Shown here: piece after piece, positions 11,926 through 23,203 of the stretch
Numbering within the stretch: position 1 is the stretch's first letter
Layout: each line of letters begins with the position of its first letter
Assembly (NCBI GenBank): GCA_017506865.1
Contig: JAFCMP010000544.1
Span: 310,001 to 374,000 of the forward strand
Origin: Tribonema minus
Lineage: Eukaryota; Sar; Xanthophyceae; Tribonematales; Tribonemataceae
Direction: 5' to 3'
DNA length: 64,000 bases
Program-made: the position numbers and the translations under genes
Notes under the pieces: model-generated
Databases searched by the model: none
Seen by the model: the letters and a program-made list of their open reading frames with translations, nothing else
What the model was told of the DNA's origin: nothing

Positions 11926-14900
11926 TCAGTCGAAGTAATTGGGGGGCTGCCTGTGCAGAAGATCTGTGTACGCCGCCATGGGGGTGCAGCGCTGTGTCGT
12001 TGCGTGCTACGCTTTAGCTGCACTTCTTTTGCGTGCAGCGCTTGAGCGGCAGTCGCGTTAACGGAAGCAACTGCCATCGCCCTCTCTCTCATCTCCACAG
12101 GAAAAGTGAGTACAAACGGGCACAATCGCGGACGCACTTTGCCGTCCCCGCGCTGCACACGCCGCTTGAGCTGCCACACACATTTTGAACACACTGCAGC
12201 TTCCCCTGATGATTGTCATCTCATCTGAATGATGCAGCAGCGCACGATGACTTCATGCAGGCGCAGCAGGATTTTGTTGTTGCGGCAGAGAAAAGAAATG
12301 ACTGCTACATGCTTCTACATAAAGGGCAAATTTGATTATTTCTTCATGAAGAAAACATTTCTTTTAGGAAAGGAAGAGCACATGCTGAACTTAAAATCGC
12401 TCCGCGCGCACCTTGTTCTCCAGGAAGAAGTTAATGAGGCGCATGCGCGGGTAGTGCCCGTCGGCAATCGACTTGAACGCGCCGTAGAACCAGTCGGAGC
12501 GACTGCCGCCGACGCCGGACGTGCTCGTCTCCCCCACGCCTAGCTTGACTGTCTTGTCCAGCTTCTTCATGCGGTCGTACGCGGGGCCGTAGACTTCGTC
12601 GAAGGACTTGAAGTCTTTGTGGTAGCTGTCGATGCCGGCTCTGCGGGGCAGTAAGGGGGGGGGGGAACAGCTCAAAGGGAGCACTGGCGGCTGGCGCAGA
12701 GAGATGGGCTGTCTTATCGAGTGTCCGGTTGGAGTCAAGGGTTCAGTGCCATTGAGGTCGCGCACGTTGCACACAGCATTTGGTTCATGTCCTGTGCTGT
12801 GGGGGGTCAGCTCAAAGCGAGCACTGGCGGCCAACGCAGAGCAAGCCGGTCTGCAGAGCTCACTGCAGTGGTGTATAACGACTGAAGCTTTGCTGTTGAA
12901 GTTGATCAAGTTTTGGGTTAAGTTGAGCAAGATTGACGCCCGCACAACACCGCGCCTCGGCCCTCCACCTTTTAACTAGCGAGCAAGCGCCTGCCTGCGC
13001 CCCATGCTTGATCTCAATGTGCTACTTCAACTGAAGTTGACTTACTACTTCACTTGCGCCGCATCCGAGCCTCACTGCTCATTGGCGCATCAGCACTTGA
13101 AGTTCAACACTTGAAGTTGAAGCGAAACGCACCTGTTGTACGCGCTGCATGTGACCATGTCCACCACATCGCGCCCCGGCCACCACTCCGAAAACGGCCG
13201 CGGGTCGTCCTTAGGGCTGTTATTATTGTAGCTCAGCTGCCACCTGAGGTTGGTCGCGCCCTCCTGTCTGAAGAGCGTCACAATTTTCCGGAAGGCTTTT
13301 TTGAACTGGTCGCGCGTGTTGACCTTCTCAAAGCCGTCCCTGTATGTGCCCCAGGAGTACCTGCGGGGTGGTGGCAGCGAGCAACGGAGCGTCTGCAAGT
13401 GAGAGGTGTACGCCCGCTTTGTGTCTGCTGTGGATACCGGGAACATACAAGCCTCAAACGCACACTGACAGGTGCCACAAACGCATCCACAGAGTTGTGT
13501 GGGATCCAAGGCATCGGATATCGCACGATCACACACCGGACGACATCTATTTCTGAACGAGGGCTGTTTTCATGCCCAACTGTTGGATTCCATTCGCATT
13601 CCTTGTACCGGCGCAAGAAGGGCTGGCTTCAAGGAGTCCCTAGAGGCAGCGGTGCAACGGTGCTCTTTTTCCTTGAATCAGCGCCCCCACTCCCAACTCA
13701 CCAGTCGCTGTTGAACTCGTGCAGGGGGCGCATCCACACCCTGCGACCGTCCTCCTTTGCCACCTTGGCCACATTCTTCATGTCGCTGTCAAATTTGCCG
13801 TCGAGAATGTCCTGAAGCTTCGCGTCCTGAAACTCCATCACCATGCTCACGCCTTTGTGGTCATCCAGCGGCGGCTGTTTTCGAGCAAAAAATGATGGGC
13901 AATGGAAATGTCACTTTCGCGTCAATCCTGTGATGGATATGTGGTGGTGGTGTCAGTCTGTAGGTGCTGCAACTGCCACCTGTGCTGTAGGCTACAAAGC
14001 TGTTGATGCTGCTGCAAGCATTGGTGATCAAAGCTGTTACGCAGTTCTGGCACATTGAAGCCTGATAAATGAGTTGGTGGTGCTGCGTGGGCATGCATGC
14101 TTGCTGCCATGCAAGTCTAGCGCGATGCAATAGCCGCACTAGACAGAGGTTCCTCGATGAGTCATGACTGCTTCTGCCACTGCCGCCACCACCAGCTGCT
14201 ATTGAACCATACCCAAACTGTGTTTGAAAGTCTCTGTAGGACCTTGAATACAAGGCCGATACCATTCCACCCACATCGACCCTCAAACCACAAGTACACA
14301 TGGCATCTCAGGACTTGCCTTCACGATCCACTCCCATGCGTCCGCCAGCTTCCTGACGTCCTGGTAGATGTTGACGTTCTGTAATTTGGCATTGACCTCA
14401 TCCTCCAAATCGTTTATGTCCACAGTGTCCGTTGTCACCCCCACGCGCGGCGGGTTGGACATGAGCCTGCGCGCGCGCCGCTGCTTGCCGCTTACGTGGC
14501 TAAGCCGTGTGCGCGGTTGCTGGGCACCATTGCTGCAGGGACAACAGAGCAGGTTCTGCAACTCTCAGAACTAACATGACATGTACACGAGCCAGTGCAG
14601 GCTCTGCCGTCTGATGAAACAAAGGCATGATGGAGAACCATAGTGGCTGCAGCAGCATGATAGCCATCGCTTCTGAGAGCCATGACTACTAGTACTGCAA
14701 TTTTTGCTAATAGTTAGTGTGGCCTGCTTGGCTGCTGTACATCAGCCTTGACATCAGCGTAAGAAGCACACTTGCTCGTGCTTATAACAGCGACTGTAAG
14801 TGCCCCCAACTCTCACACCTCAACATACGATCAATCAACCAATCAATGCCGTTGTGAACCAACATATCAATGGGCGCAGACCTCGACGGCAATTAGCGAT

Positions 14901-15468
14901 CACTCCGAGGAGTACCACCAAGCGGCGTGCAGGCAGCAAGCAGAAGCGACAACAGCGCTGACTACAACAATACGCATTTGAGCTCCGATATCTGTCACTG
15001 CACGATTTGTGCAAACGGCAACGTACGTTGGCGTCACGAGCAATCCTGATTCTTTTTTTTCCAAACGTGGGCGAAATTGCAAGCTGTAGCGCTTGCAGCG
15101 CGGCATTGAGATTATAAGACACTTTGCTGCTGTCTCAAGTGCGCGTGAGGCTTGTACCTCGCGCTGCGGCCACCAGCAACGTACGGTAGGCCACCAGCAA
15201 CGGACGGTAAGCCACAGCGGTAGGATTTCCACGACCAGGAACCATGCTGAGGCAAGCGTCTTGCGTTTCTTACGTACCTTTGGCGTGTTGTCAGCGCCGA
15301 AGCCATGCACACTGCGCCCACTGCCAGAGCGATCAGCATGAGAGCACCGCCAGCGCGACGCAGCACCGTTGTGCGGTAGGTTGGCGCTGATGTGCTGTTG
15401 CATGCTCCTTCGCTGGCAGTTGAGACACCTGCGCCTGCTGCAGACTCGACATCCGCCATGAGTGACAT
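11926..15468 (-). CDS. Type II membrane-anchored GH26-type glycoside hydrolase (beta-mannanase-like), complete, 6 exons
   Basis: Exons are 15468-15278, 14532-14319, 13874-13702, 13360-13133, 12640-12412 and 11991-11926, joining in phase to 1,101 nt (366 aa). Exon 1 gives a short cytosolic tail and a hydrophobic anchor at about residues 39-59 (GGALMLIALAVGAVCMASAL), so the catalytic domain should lie in the secretory-pathway lumen or outside the cell. GH26 landmarks follow in order: WMRPLHEFNSDWYSWG (putative acid/base Glu188), GATNLRWQLSYN, the WWPG..VVDMV..SAYN region, and LGVGETST (putative nucleophile Glu306). The C-terminus ends AAYTDLLHRQPPNYFD. GH26 enzymes mostly cut beta-1,4-mannan, some beta-1,3-xylan or mixed-linkage glucan; the substrate here is unproven. 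The exon 2-3 intron probably uses a GC donor (AAG|GCAAGT). The family call rests on motifs read by eye. Confidence 0.78.
12652..12665 (-). promoter_or_regulatory. Homopolymer C polypyrimidine tract before GH26 exon 5
   Basis: A run of G on the + strand reads as a C run on the transcript, about 12 bases upstream of the acceptor at 12,641. Similar C tracts precede FHIP exons 14 and 17. Confidence 0.5.
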
Positions 15469-16307
15469 GAGGAGCTACGTCTGCACCGCAGGCAGACTTG
15501 ATGCACACAGAGCAATGTGGGTCGCCACAGCACACTTGGTTGGCATCGAAGCAAGGCGGTTGGCAGTTAGATTTTGAAATTGAGCCGAGCGGGAAAAGTT
15601 GTGGTTACCAGACGAAAGTGCCTGCGAGTGAACCAGTGGGGTGCGGTTGTGATCGCAGGCCTCTGCACAGTTGCAGGCCCCCTGCCATTTGTTACGCTGC
15701 TCCCATCACAATGCGTACGGCCAGCTGATTGCAACAGTTGCACATGCGGCAACAGTCACTTACTGCTTTACCCGGCCTGCCGCATCGCCAACAGACACCA
15801 GGGGAGTACGGTAGGCCCTGCAGCCCTGTGCAGTCGAGCCGGCATGCCAAGCACATCAGTCATCAATGGCCCATCATATGTCACTCACTGTGCCCTACAG
15901 TGATGGCAGCACATGCCGGTCAGAACCACGTCAAGCCTCCGCAAGTGTATACTTCTGTAGCAAGCAGCTGCAATATGGCATGAGTGGCTGTGGTGACACA
16001 GTATCATACTATGGCGCGCTCTGGCTGGGCCCAATTTCAGATTGTGATTGAAAATCCTCAAGCTCAGGGACTTCATTTGAAGGTCAGAATGATCTGACCA
16101 CCCCATGTGCTGCCGTACAATACTGTACTCAACTGCAGTCGTGAATGTATGATACTATAGTCTTGAAACTTCGCCTTTTGAAAGTTTTTGGAATGTGACT
16201 GGAAATTACGCTCAGATCAATGTCGTGAGACGACGCTAGAGTCAGAGAGCCTTGGGGCTGTTTGGGGCATTTTTGCCGCGCTACTGTAGCTTCAAGCAGA
16301 TCCTGCC
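15418..16307 (-). repeat. ~890 bp duplicated segment, copy 1: GH26 promoter and first 17 codons
   Basis: The sequence matches 22,318-23,203 in the same orientation with only scattered differences. Its downstream end (minus-strand sense) contains the GH26 start codon and 17 codons, so most of it is the upstream and promoter region of that gene. The edges are sharp: unrelated sequence begins at 15,417 and 16,308. Confidence 0.85.
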
Positions 16308-17030
16308 GTATTCTTGCAAGGACAGCGGAGTGGGTGCTGCATGACAATGTGTACATAATATTACGCTATCGCTTAAGCTGGGCATTCCAACAACACATTG
16401 GGTGCATGGTACGGTCAGTTTTTCAAGCTCTTGAAGTGTAGTAGAATGCTAGTCGGTTGCAGGCAGGCTAGTCGGACGCCCCGCCCCCCGCTCCGAGCCA
16501 GCTTAGCTTGTAGCGCCGCGGGCATCATCAACTTGAGCTTCAAACTGTATGCGGCGCTGTCAATCACGTTCATTTGCGTGTATGAATCTAGTGGAGATTC
16601 AACAATCAACTATCATGGTGTAGGTGTGTGCACCATGGTTGCAAACAGTTGTGGCATGCACTCAGGCTGGCTGGGCTGCAGCCATGAGCCTTACTTGTCT
16701 CGAGATCTGCAGCGGCCTGGGCTCACTGACAGCCTGCTGACAGCCCAGGGCCTGAGGGAAGAAGGTCACGGTTTTGCTGCTGTTGGATCTCGAGAGGCTA
16801 TGGTACTAGTATACTCGTAGTGGTCGCTCAGCCTGTTAGGCCCCGGGTGGCTGCAGTCACTGTGCCTCCGTATTTAGTCTACTAGTTGTCGATAGACTTC
16901 ACCGTGAAGTTCAACAACTTGAAGTTGCTGGTCTTGTAGCTCAAATGATCCAGCTCTCAGGTTGTGTGCTTGGTCCACAAAAACAGCGACGGCATGGGCT
17001 CAGGCTGCTGCGGGATCATGGTGAGTGCAT
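16308..17030. other. Intergenic sequence without recognised gene
   Basis: No supported exon on either strand. It contains an ACTTGAAGTT-type motif near 16,905-16,930 and moderately AT-rich sequence leading into the LINE copy. Confidence 0.35.
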
Positions 17031-18045
17031 TGTACTTACTAAGTTATTATTGTTAGTACTTTTATTAATTCTCGCTCAGGGCGCGAAAAAGCGCAGATGA
17101 TTGGCATCTAGCTCTAAGGAATCTACATGTCGTATGACAGTCTGAAAGTGTCGCAACGACAACCACTCAAACGCCACCGCCGCCAAATGGCATCTCGGGG
17201 TCCTCCCCTATGTCCTCCTCCATGTGCCCCCCCCCCCTGGATTCTGCCATGTGTGTCATGACACGGCCAGAGTACGCCATGTGGAGCGCTGCCGACAGTG
17301 CCGAGCGTAAGCGCGCCAGGGCGATGCCCTTGAGAGCTTTAGGGCGCGCTCCTCCGGGCACTGACATCCTGCTGGCATACTCCGTCGCCACAGCCTCCAG
17401 CAGCTTCCGCCCCTGCTCCCCGATGCTGCCAAATGACCCTATTGCCAAAGTGGCAAGTTTGTAGCAATCTTGATCATAATGACCAGAATAGTGGGTAGTC
17501 TTGGCGGCCTCCTGGTCGCGGCAGCATCGCTCAGGGTCTGCTGCAGTCTTCGCCGCCCGCGACGCCACCTGTGCCTCGAAGCAGGTAACGCCCACCATGA
17601 GCGGTAGGTGGCGTGTCGGGTCGTCGTAGCCGGTCACCGGGAAGGCGTCGGCAGGCAGCACAATGTCCATCCTGCGACTCCACGGCGGCCCGGCGGACCC
17701 CAGAAACGGCGTGTAGTCCTCGTCCACCAGTCCCGTTTTGAGGTATTGCCGCAGGATGCGCTGCGTGGCCCTCTTGACGCTATTATGGACGATGGTGTCG
17801 TGCGCCTTGACGCGTGGCGCTTGACATAGCCGTGCATGCAGGGTGCCGCCCGGCGACTTCCCGCACAGCTTGCAGCCTGTCGTCTGTTCCTCTACTCTGA
17901 TGGCGCGTTTGACGGCCAGTTGCCAGGATAGGCCGTCGAACGAAGCCGTTGTGGAGTACATGGGCTCGTTGAAAAATGCCATGCCGATCGAGTGCATGTG
18001 GCGCTGCGACCGGAATCGAGCAAGTGCTTGCGTGTTTATACTACT
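17031..18045 (-). mobile_element. 5'-truncated non-LTR retrotransposon (LINE family B) with zinc knuckle and endonuclease-like C-terminus
   Basis: The minus-strand ORF at 17,997-17,167 (276 aa, open further upstream) encodes only the C-terminal end of a LINE protein. It has a CCHC knuckle (CKLCGKSPGGTLHARLC), then an acidic and basic pattern typical of the PD-(D/E)XK endonuclease-like domain of R2-type elements: RRMDIVL, LMVGVTCFE, and a conserved Lys in EAAKTTHY, followed by SFGSIGEQGRKLLE. The 3' tail is GCGCTTTTTCGCGCCCTGAG then CGAGAATTAATAAAAGTACT. The reverse transcriptase part is missing, as expected from 5' truncation. A 128 bp copy of the same 3' end lies at 44,526-44,653. Confidence 0.75.
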
Positions 18046-18049
18046 TCTT

Positions 18050-18112
18050 CTTGCTTAGTAATTACTAATTACCTCTCGCTCCGGGCCCGAAAAAGCCCAC
18101 TGGCAGATGGTG
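18050..18112 (-). mobile_element. 3' tail of a second LINE family B-related copy
   Basis: On the minus strand the sequence GGGCTTTTTCGGGCCCGGAG then CGAGAGGTAATTAGTAATT resembles the 3' tail of the neighbouring element. It abuts that element's truncated 5' end in the same orientation, which suggests two insertions in tandem. The upstream limit of this copy is unclear. Confidence 0.5.
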
Positions 18113-20844
18113 GAGGTCCATGTGCATTGTACATTTATGCAGGTAGTACATCAACATGGCATTTCCACAGCCACAAGTGGAATATAATAAAAGTACATCA
18201 ACGCAAATGAATCTGTAGGGTACCACGAGTGAGTCTGAGGATCACCGCCAGCGGCAGCAGCATCATGATCGGGCTGCCGTCATTATGGTGCACAGTCACT
18301 TGGGTGGCCACGGTGACATCACCGGTGGCGGCTTGCAGTTCGTCACGGTGGCGCCGCGGCAGCGCTTGCACGACAGCACAACCGTTGACCGCGGTGAACC
18401 TGACTGGCACTGCAGGTCCTGCACCAGCGGCAGCAGCTGCAGCCTCAGGCTGCAGGACTGACTCCAATAATATATGTGATGACTGAGTGGCATCAAAGTT
18501 TACCACAGTGACACTGCTTAAAACCGTGAGCACAAGCTTGAAGTTTTCAGCTTCAAGTTGCAATAATTGCAATATCATAATGGTGGTAAAGCCAGGGTCA
18601 CCACAGTCACGATGGCCCGGCCCGCCGGCCTGGGTAATGTTACTAATGTGGTACCCTCGGGCTGGCACCCAGAAGCCTGAGGGGACGGCTAATAGTAGTA
18701 AAACTAGTAGCATGATGCTGCCAAGTATGCACAAGTTACTCATAGTTACTAATAGCTCAATGGTAAAGACAGGATCACCACTTGGCAATGCATTGCACTA
18801 CTATTAGTAATAATTGCACCACACTGTCTGACTCAGCTTGAATCACCGGTGGCAGCCTGAGGCCACGGCGACACAGCAGGCAGGTAACACACTGTCACAG
18901 GGTGGCACTGCCAGTGGCTGCAGCAGCAGCCTCAGGCTGGCGGCACACTGCTCCCAGACCACCACTCAGTCTGGTGGTAACTGAATTTAAACCACCGATC
19001 AACATGGCAGGCAGGCGACACTAAGACAGCTGCTCCACCCTGAGCAGCGGTGGGAGGCACTGCAGTGCCGACTCCAATGGCAGCACTGCAACACAATCAT
19101 TGATGATTCAGAAGCTGTTGCTATAGTATACTAGTAGTGAGGATTTACTGTATTTGGTGGCAGCGACAGCACAGCTGGTGGCGCACTGCAGCGGCTGCCG
19201 CAAAACTTGCTAATGATGACAGCAACATCAATGTTACTTCAGACTAACAGAATAGACTATTTGTCACTAGGACGGTCGTTGCGGCAGCAGATCATGCAGT
19301 GCTCTCAGTGATGGCTGCGGCTGCCGCAGTTCATCATGATGACACCGGCTGTACGGCTATGTCAGCGGCAACCGTTGACTGTCACTGTTACACTGGCAGT
19401 ACCAGAGGTACTACCTCGGGTACTACTACCGGGTAGTACCCGTACTATTAGTACTACAGTAATTGTTGGCAGCGCGCTCGCAGCTGCAGCTCCAGGACCC
19501 GGACTGGTGGCTACTAGTGACTACTGTAACAGCTGCGGTAGCCCCAGCAGCTGCTGCAGCCACCTGGCCGCGGCAGTGCAGCTGCTAAGTTATGACGGCA
19601 GCGTCATGATGGTGACGAGCGCGTGCGGTGGCAGGACCCGGTGCCACGGTCACCGTGGCCCTGGGCCAGCTGCCAGTGCAATCATGCCCTGGCAGTGGCA
19701 GCAGCAGCCTCAGGCTGTCTGTGAGCATCTGATTCAGCAGCGGCAGCGGCAGGGCGGCTGGGGGGCGTCTTTTCCAACCTGAACAGCAGTCGCTGCTGCC
19801 AGCAGTGCGCTGCTTCAAGTTGCACCAGCACCGCTGGCACTGGCAGCAGCGGCAACAAAACAAATGCCATGGCAGCCACTGGCACAACGGTTACCTCCGA
19901 GAGTCTGAACCAAGCACTACATACGGCGAAAACAGTGCCAGCACGAGCAGCGCACCCACTAACCGGCGGCAGCAGCGCGTGGCACTGTTACGGTAGCCCT
20001 GGCAGCGGCTGCGGCGGCAGGAGGCGCATCTGCCCCGACAGCAGCAGCAGCACCGCTGGCAGTAGCAGCGGCCGGGCGGCAGGCAGCCTGAGGCTGCGCC
20101 CCTGCCTCTACGCCAGGCCCTGCAGCTCAGTGTTGCCGTAGTGACCGTTGCGGTCAATTTGGCTACTTGGCCTCAGTGCGGAATACGTCAGCGAGCGGCT
20201 GCAAGGCGCGGCGGCGGTGAAGGTGGCAGGCTTAGCTTAATAATCCTATTATAGAAAGCAGATACTAAAAAAGTTTGTCCGAGTCGCGGTGGCCGCATCA
20301 TTGCGTTTAGTCGCTGGTCATACCGTAATGCGGACACCTTAGTACATGACATTGTGACAAACGAAGACGACGTGCTCATCTGCAGCCACTGCATAAATGA
20401 TTGCTGCCGCAGCAGTGACAAACGAAGACGACATGCTCATCTGCAGCCACTGCATAAATGATTGCTGCCGCAGCAGCAGCTGCAGCAGCAACTTGAACAT
20501 GTAATATATATACTATAGCCTACTAGTAGTACCTGCAGGTGGCACGACTTGATGTGGATCCTAGGCTTGAGCGGCACGTTCACTTACTAACTCGTAGTAC
20601 GCTTGGGCTATCATTATAAAAGTATACCTTTGGTGGGGGACTTAATGTTGGCAGCAGTCATGACCAAGAGACTGTGAGAGTCAGGGTGTGCTCTCACTTA
20701 GGAAACGATAAGCTATATATAGTCATAACTGCATGTGCTCATGAGGTCATAAAGCTTTGATACTTCACAGGTGCACCATGGATGCAGACGTCAGGCTGCA
20801 ACAAGTTGGCGTACAGGCTATTAGTAGTGCTTATCATGATGGTC
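18113..20844. other. Low-complexity CAG/GTAC-rich intergenic block with repeated palindromes
   Basis: About 2.7 kb rich in GGCAGC, GTGGCACTGCCAG and GTAGTACTAC words. The near-palindrome CAGCCTCAGGCTG, or its relative GCCTGAGGC, recurs near 18,447, 18,842, 18,927, 19,700 and 20,088. A direct 57-60 bp repeat (GTGACAAACGAAGACGACRT then GCTCATCTGCAGCCACTGCA) lies at ~20,353-20,412 and ~20,415-20,473. A 196-codon minus-strand ORF at 18,788-18,198 starts with a hydrophobic stretch but shows no family and shares the biased base pattern. I do not call it a gene. Confidence 0.5.
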
Positions 20845-21122
20845 TTGTATTTCTAGAGGCCCAAGGGAGGCCGGGTTGCCTATGCAATCGAACAGTTTGC
20901 GTTAACGCAGCAGCCAAGTCTGCACTGCGCCCTAGGAGCTTAATCCTAGCGCTGCAACACAGCCCAGCATTTGCGCTCCGCATGTGAACGCCATGATGCG
21001 CTCCGCCAGCTCCCGCGCCAACGACATGCTCAGCTCAATGAGGATCTGACGCTTAGCTAGCCCGGCCTTGCGCAACACATCTGCCTTCCCCCCCCCTGAG
21101 CACAGTGCTGAGTGCATTGCCA
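20845..21122 (-). mobile_element. 5'-truncated LINE family A copy
   Basis: The sequence matches the 3' end of the element at 34,220-38,148 in reverse orientation: the end of the ORF (HSALCSGGGKADVLRKAGLA, then KRQILIEL), the stop region and the tail CCTCCCTTGGGCC. It breaks off at about 21,122 where the target sequence resumes. The copy is clearly diverged, so it is older than the long one. Confidence 0.8.
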
Positions 21123-21365
21123 TCAATGATTATAAGTAGTACTGGTAGTTGGTGTGTCATGACTGCAGTGAGCTGAATCTAAAGACATTTGCACATCAGT
21201 GCTCACGTTCAAATTGCTGCACAATAATCACATGGGCAGCGTCAGGTTGGCTTGTTGCACACAAATACTATTCGCCAGCTTTTTGTACATTGTAGTGAAA
21301 GTACGCCTGCCGCACTCATGTCACTGCAGTACCATATGGTCATGACTTGCACACGTCAAGTTCTC

Positions 21366-21463
21366 TTTATACGTATGGATTGTATTTATAAAGACCCAAG
21401 GGAGGCCGGGTTGCCTCTGCAATCGAAAAGCTTGCGTCAACGCAGCAGCCTAGTCTGCGCTGT
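21366..21463 (-). mobile_element. Very short 3' end of LINE family A
   Basis: About 95 bp match the stop region and 3' tail of the element at 34.2-38.1 kb (GACCCAAGGGAGGCCGGGTT, and CAGCCTAGTCTGCGCTGTG). The tail ends in the same TACGTATGGA word in reverse sense, which fixes the true 3' end of the family. Confidence 0.75.
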
Positions 21464-22010
21464 GGTTTTCTTTATACTTTTAGGCAGACTATAACTTATT
21501 GTTCGAGAGTCGTCAACTACAAGTTGTGAACTACAGCACAGTAATCAGTTGACTTAAAGGTGAGTGTAGGGGGCACAGCAATGGCAGCTGCTGCGAGAGT
21601 CTTCCTCCGCGTTTGCAGCTGTTGTGCTGTCTGGGCAGCTTGTGACCATGGTTTTGAACAGGCTTCTCAGCGCACTTATTACGAATGTCGTGCCACAGCC
21701 TGCCAGTGCTCCATGGAGAGTTGCGCGCTCATTGCTCGCATGGAACAGGGGCTTTGCAATGGAACAGGGGCTTTGCAATGCGCGTGACAAAGGGCAACAG
21801 GCGTTGCAGCTGCCTAGGCAGATTGTACATGGTAACGGTGGCGTACTGTCTGCACATTAAGATGCGTATACAGCTGTGTACATCATGATACACACATGTG
21901 CAGAGTTGTGCATGCCTACAGTATACTACTACTTATCATCAAAGCGCAGCCTGGTTGAGCGGCTGTACACGCGAGGGCACACAATTCAATATTATTATAT
22001 ATTGTGCGCC

Positions 22011-22154
22011 CAGGTGTTGTCGATGCAACCCCTCTCGGTAACTCAGGCTGTACAACATCAATGTCATATAGGTACCACAGGTGCAGGCCCCACAGGCGCC
22101 ATTGAAGGCATACAGGTATACTGAGATATCGATGCATTGCATCGACAACACCTG
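22011..22154. repeat. 18 bp inverted repeat spanning 144 bp, possible small MITE or hairpin
   Basis: The left arm CAGGTGTTGTCGATGCAA (22,011-22,028) and right arm TTGCATCGACAACACCTG (22,137-22,154) are perfect reverse complements. No target-site duplication was obvious, so mobility is only a possibility. Confidence 0.6.
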
Positions 22155-22317
22155 GATGCACATTACCCCTAAAGTATGACTGATCAAAGTATAAGTACCA
22201 CTGGAAATCATCACCGGGCCGAGTCTGTTGGCCTAATTGAAGTTTCGTTGATGACATATCCTGGGTTCGGTGAATTACTGACATTTGGTAACAGCTTGAT
22301 GCTGCTGCAACCATGGA

Positions 22318-23203
22318 AGTTGAGACACCTGCGCCTGCTGCAGACTCGACATCCGCCATGAGTGACATGAGGAGCTACGTCTGCACCGCAGGCAGACTTG
22401 ATGCACAGAGAGCAATGTGCGCCACAGCACACTTGGTTGGCATCGAAGCAAGGCGGTTGGCAGTTAGATTTTGAAATTGAGCCGAGCGGGAAAAGTTGTG
22501 GTTACCAGACAAAAGTGCCTGCGAGTGAACCAGTGGGGTGCGGTTGTGATCGCAGGCCTCTGCACAGTTGCAGGCCTCCCTGCCATTTGTTACGCTGCTC
22601 CCATCACAATGCGTACGGCCAGCTGATTGTAACAGTTGCACATGCGGCAACAGTCACTCACTGATTTACCCGGCCTGCCGCATCGCCAACAGACATCAGG
22701 GGAGTACGGTAGGCCCTGCAGCCCTGTGCAGTCGAGCCGGCATGCCAAGCACATCAGCCATCATTGGCCCATCATATGTCACTCACTGTGCCCTAAAGTG
22801 ATGGCAGCACATGCCGGTCAGAACCACGTCAAGCCTCCGCAAGTGTATACTTCTGTAGGAAGCAGCTGCAATATGGCATTAGTGGCTGTGGTGACACAGT
22901 ATCATACTATGGCGCGCTCTGGCTGGGCCCAATTTCAGATTGTGATTAAAAATCATCAAGCTCAGGACTTCATCTGAAGGTCAGAATGATCTGACCACCC
23001 CATATGCTGCCGTACAATACTGTACTCAACTGCAGTCGTGAATGTATGATACTATAACCTTGAAACTTCGCCTTTTGAAAGTTTTTGGAATGTGACTGGG
23101 AATTACGCTCAAATCAATGTCGTGAGATGACGCTAGAGTCAGACAGCCTTGGGGATGTTGGGGCATTTTTGCCGCGCTACTGTAGCTTTAAGCAGATCCT
23201 GCC
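22318..23203 (-). repeat. ~890 bp duplicated segment, copy 2: orphan copy of the GH26 upstream region
   Basis: Nearly identical to 15,418-16,307. It carries the same ATG and first 17 codons (MSLMADVESAAGAGVST), then runs into unrelated sequence. A 150-codon minus-strand ORF (22,368-21,916) therefore starts with the GH26 N-terminus but has no anchor or catalytic exon. Its far end meets a LINE family A fragment at 23,204. Confidence 0.85.

Noticed and set aside
13054-13815. 253-codon + strand ORF
   Set aside because: Opposite strand of GH26 exons 3 and 4.
18198-18788. 196-codon minus-strand ORF with a hydrophobic start
   Set aside because: It lies in the low-complexity block, has no family likeness, and the block itself is repetitive.
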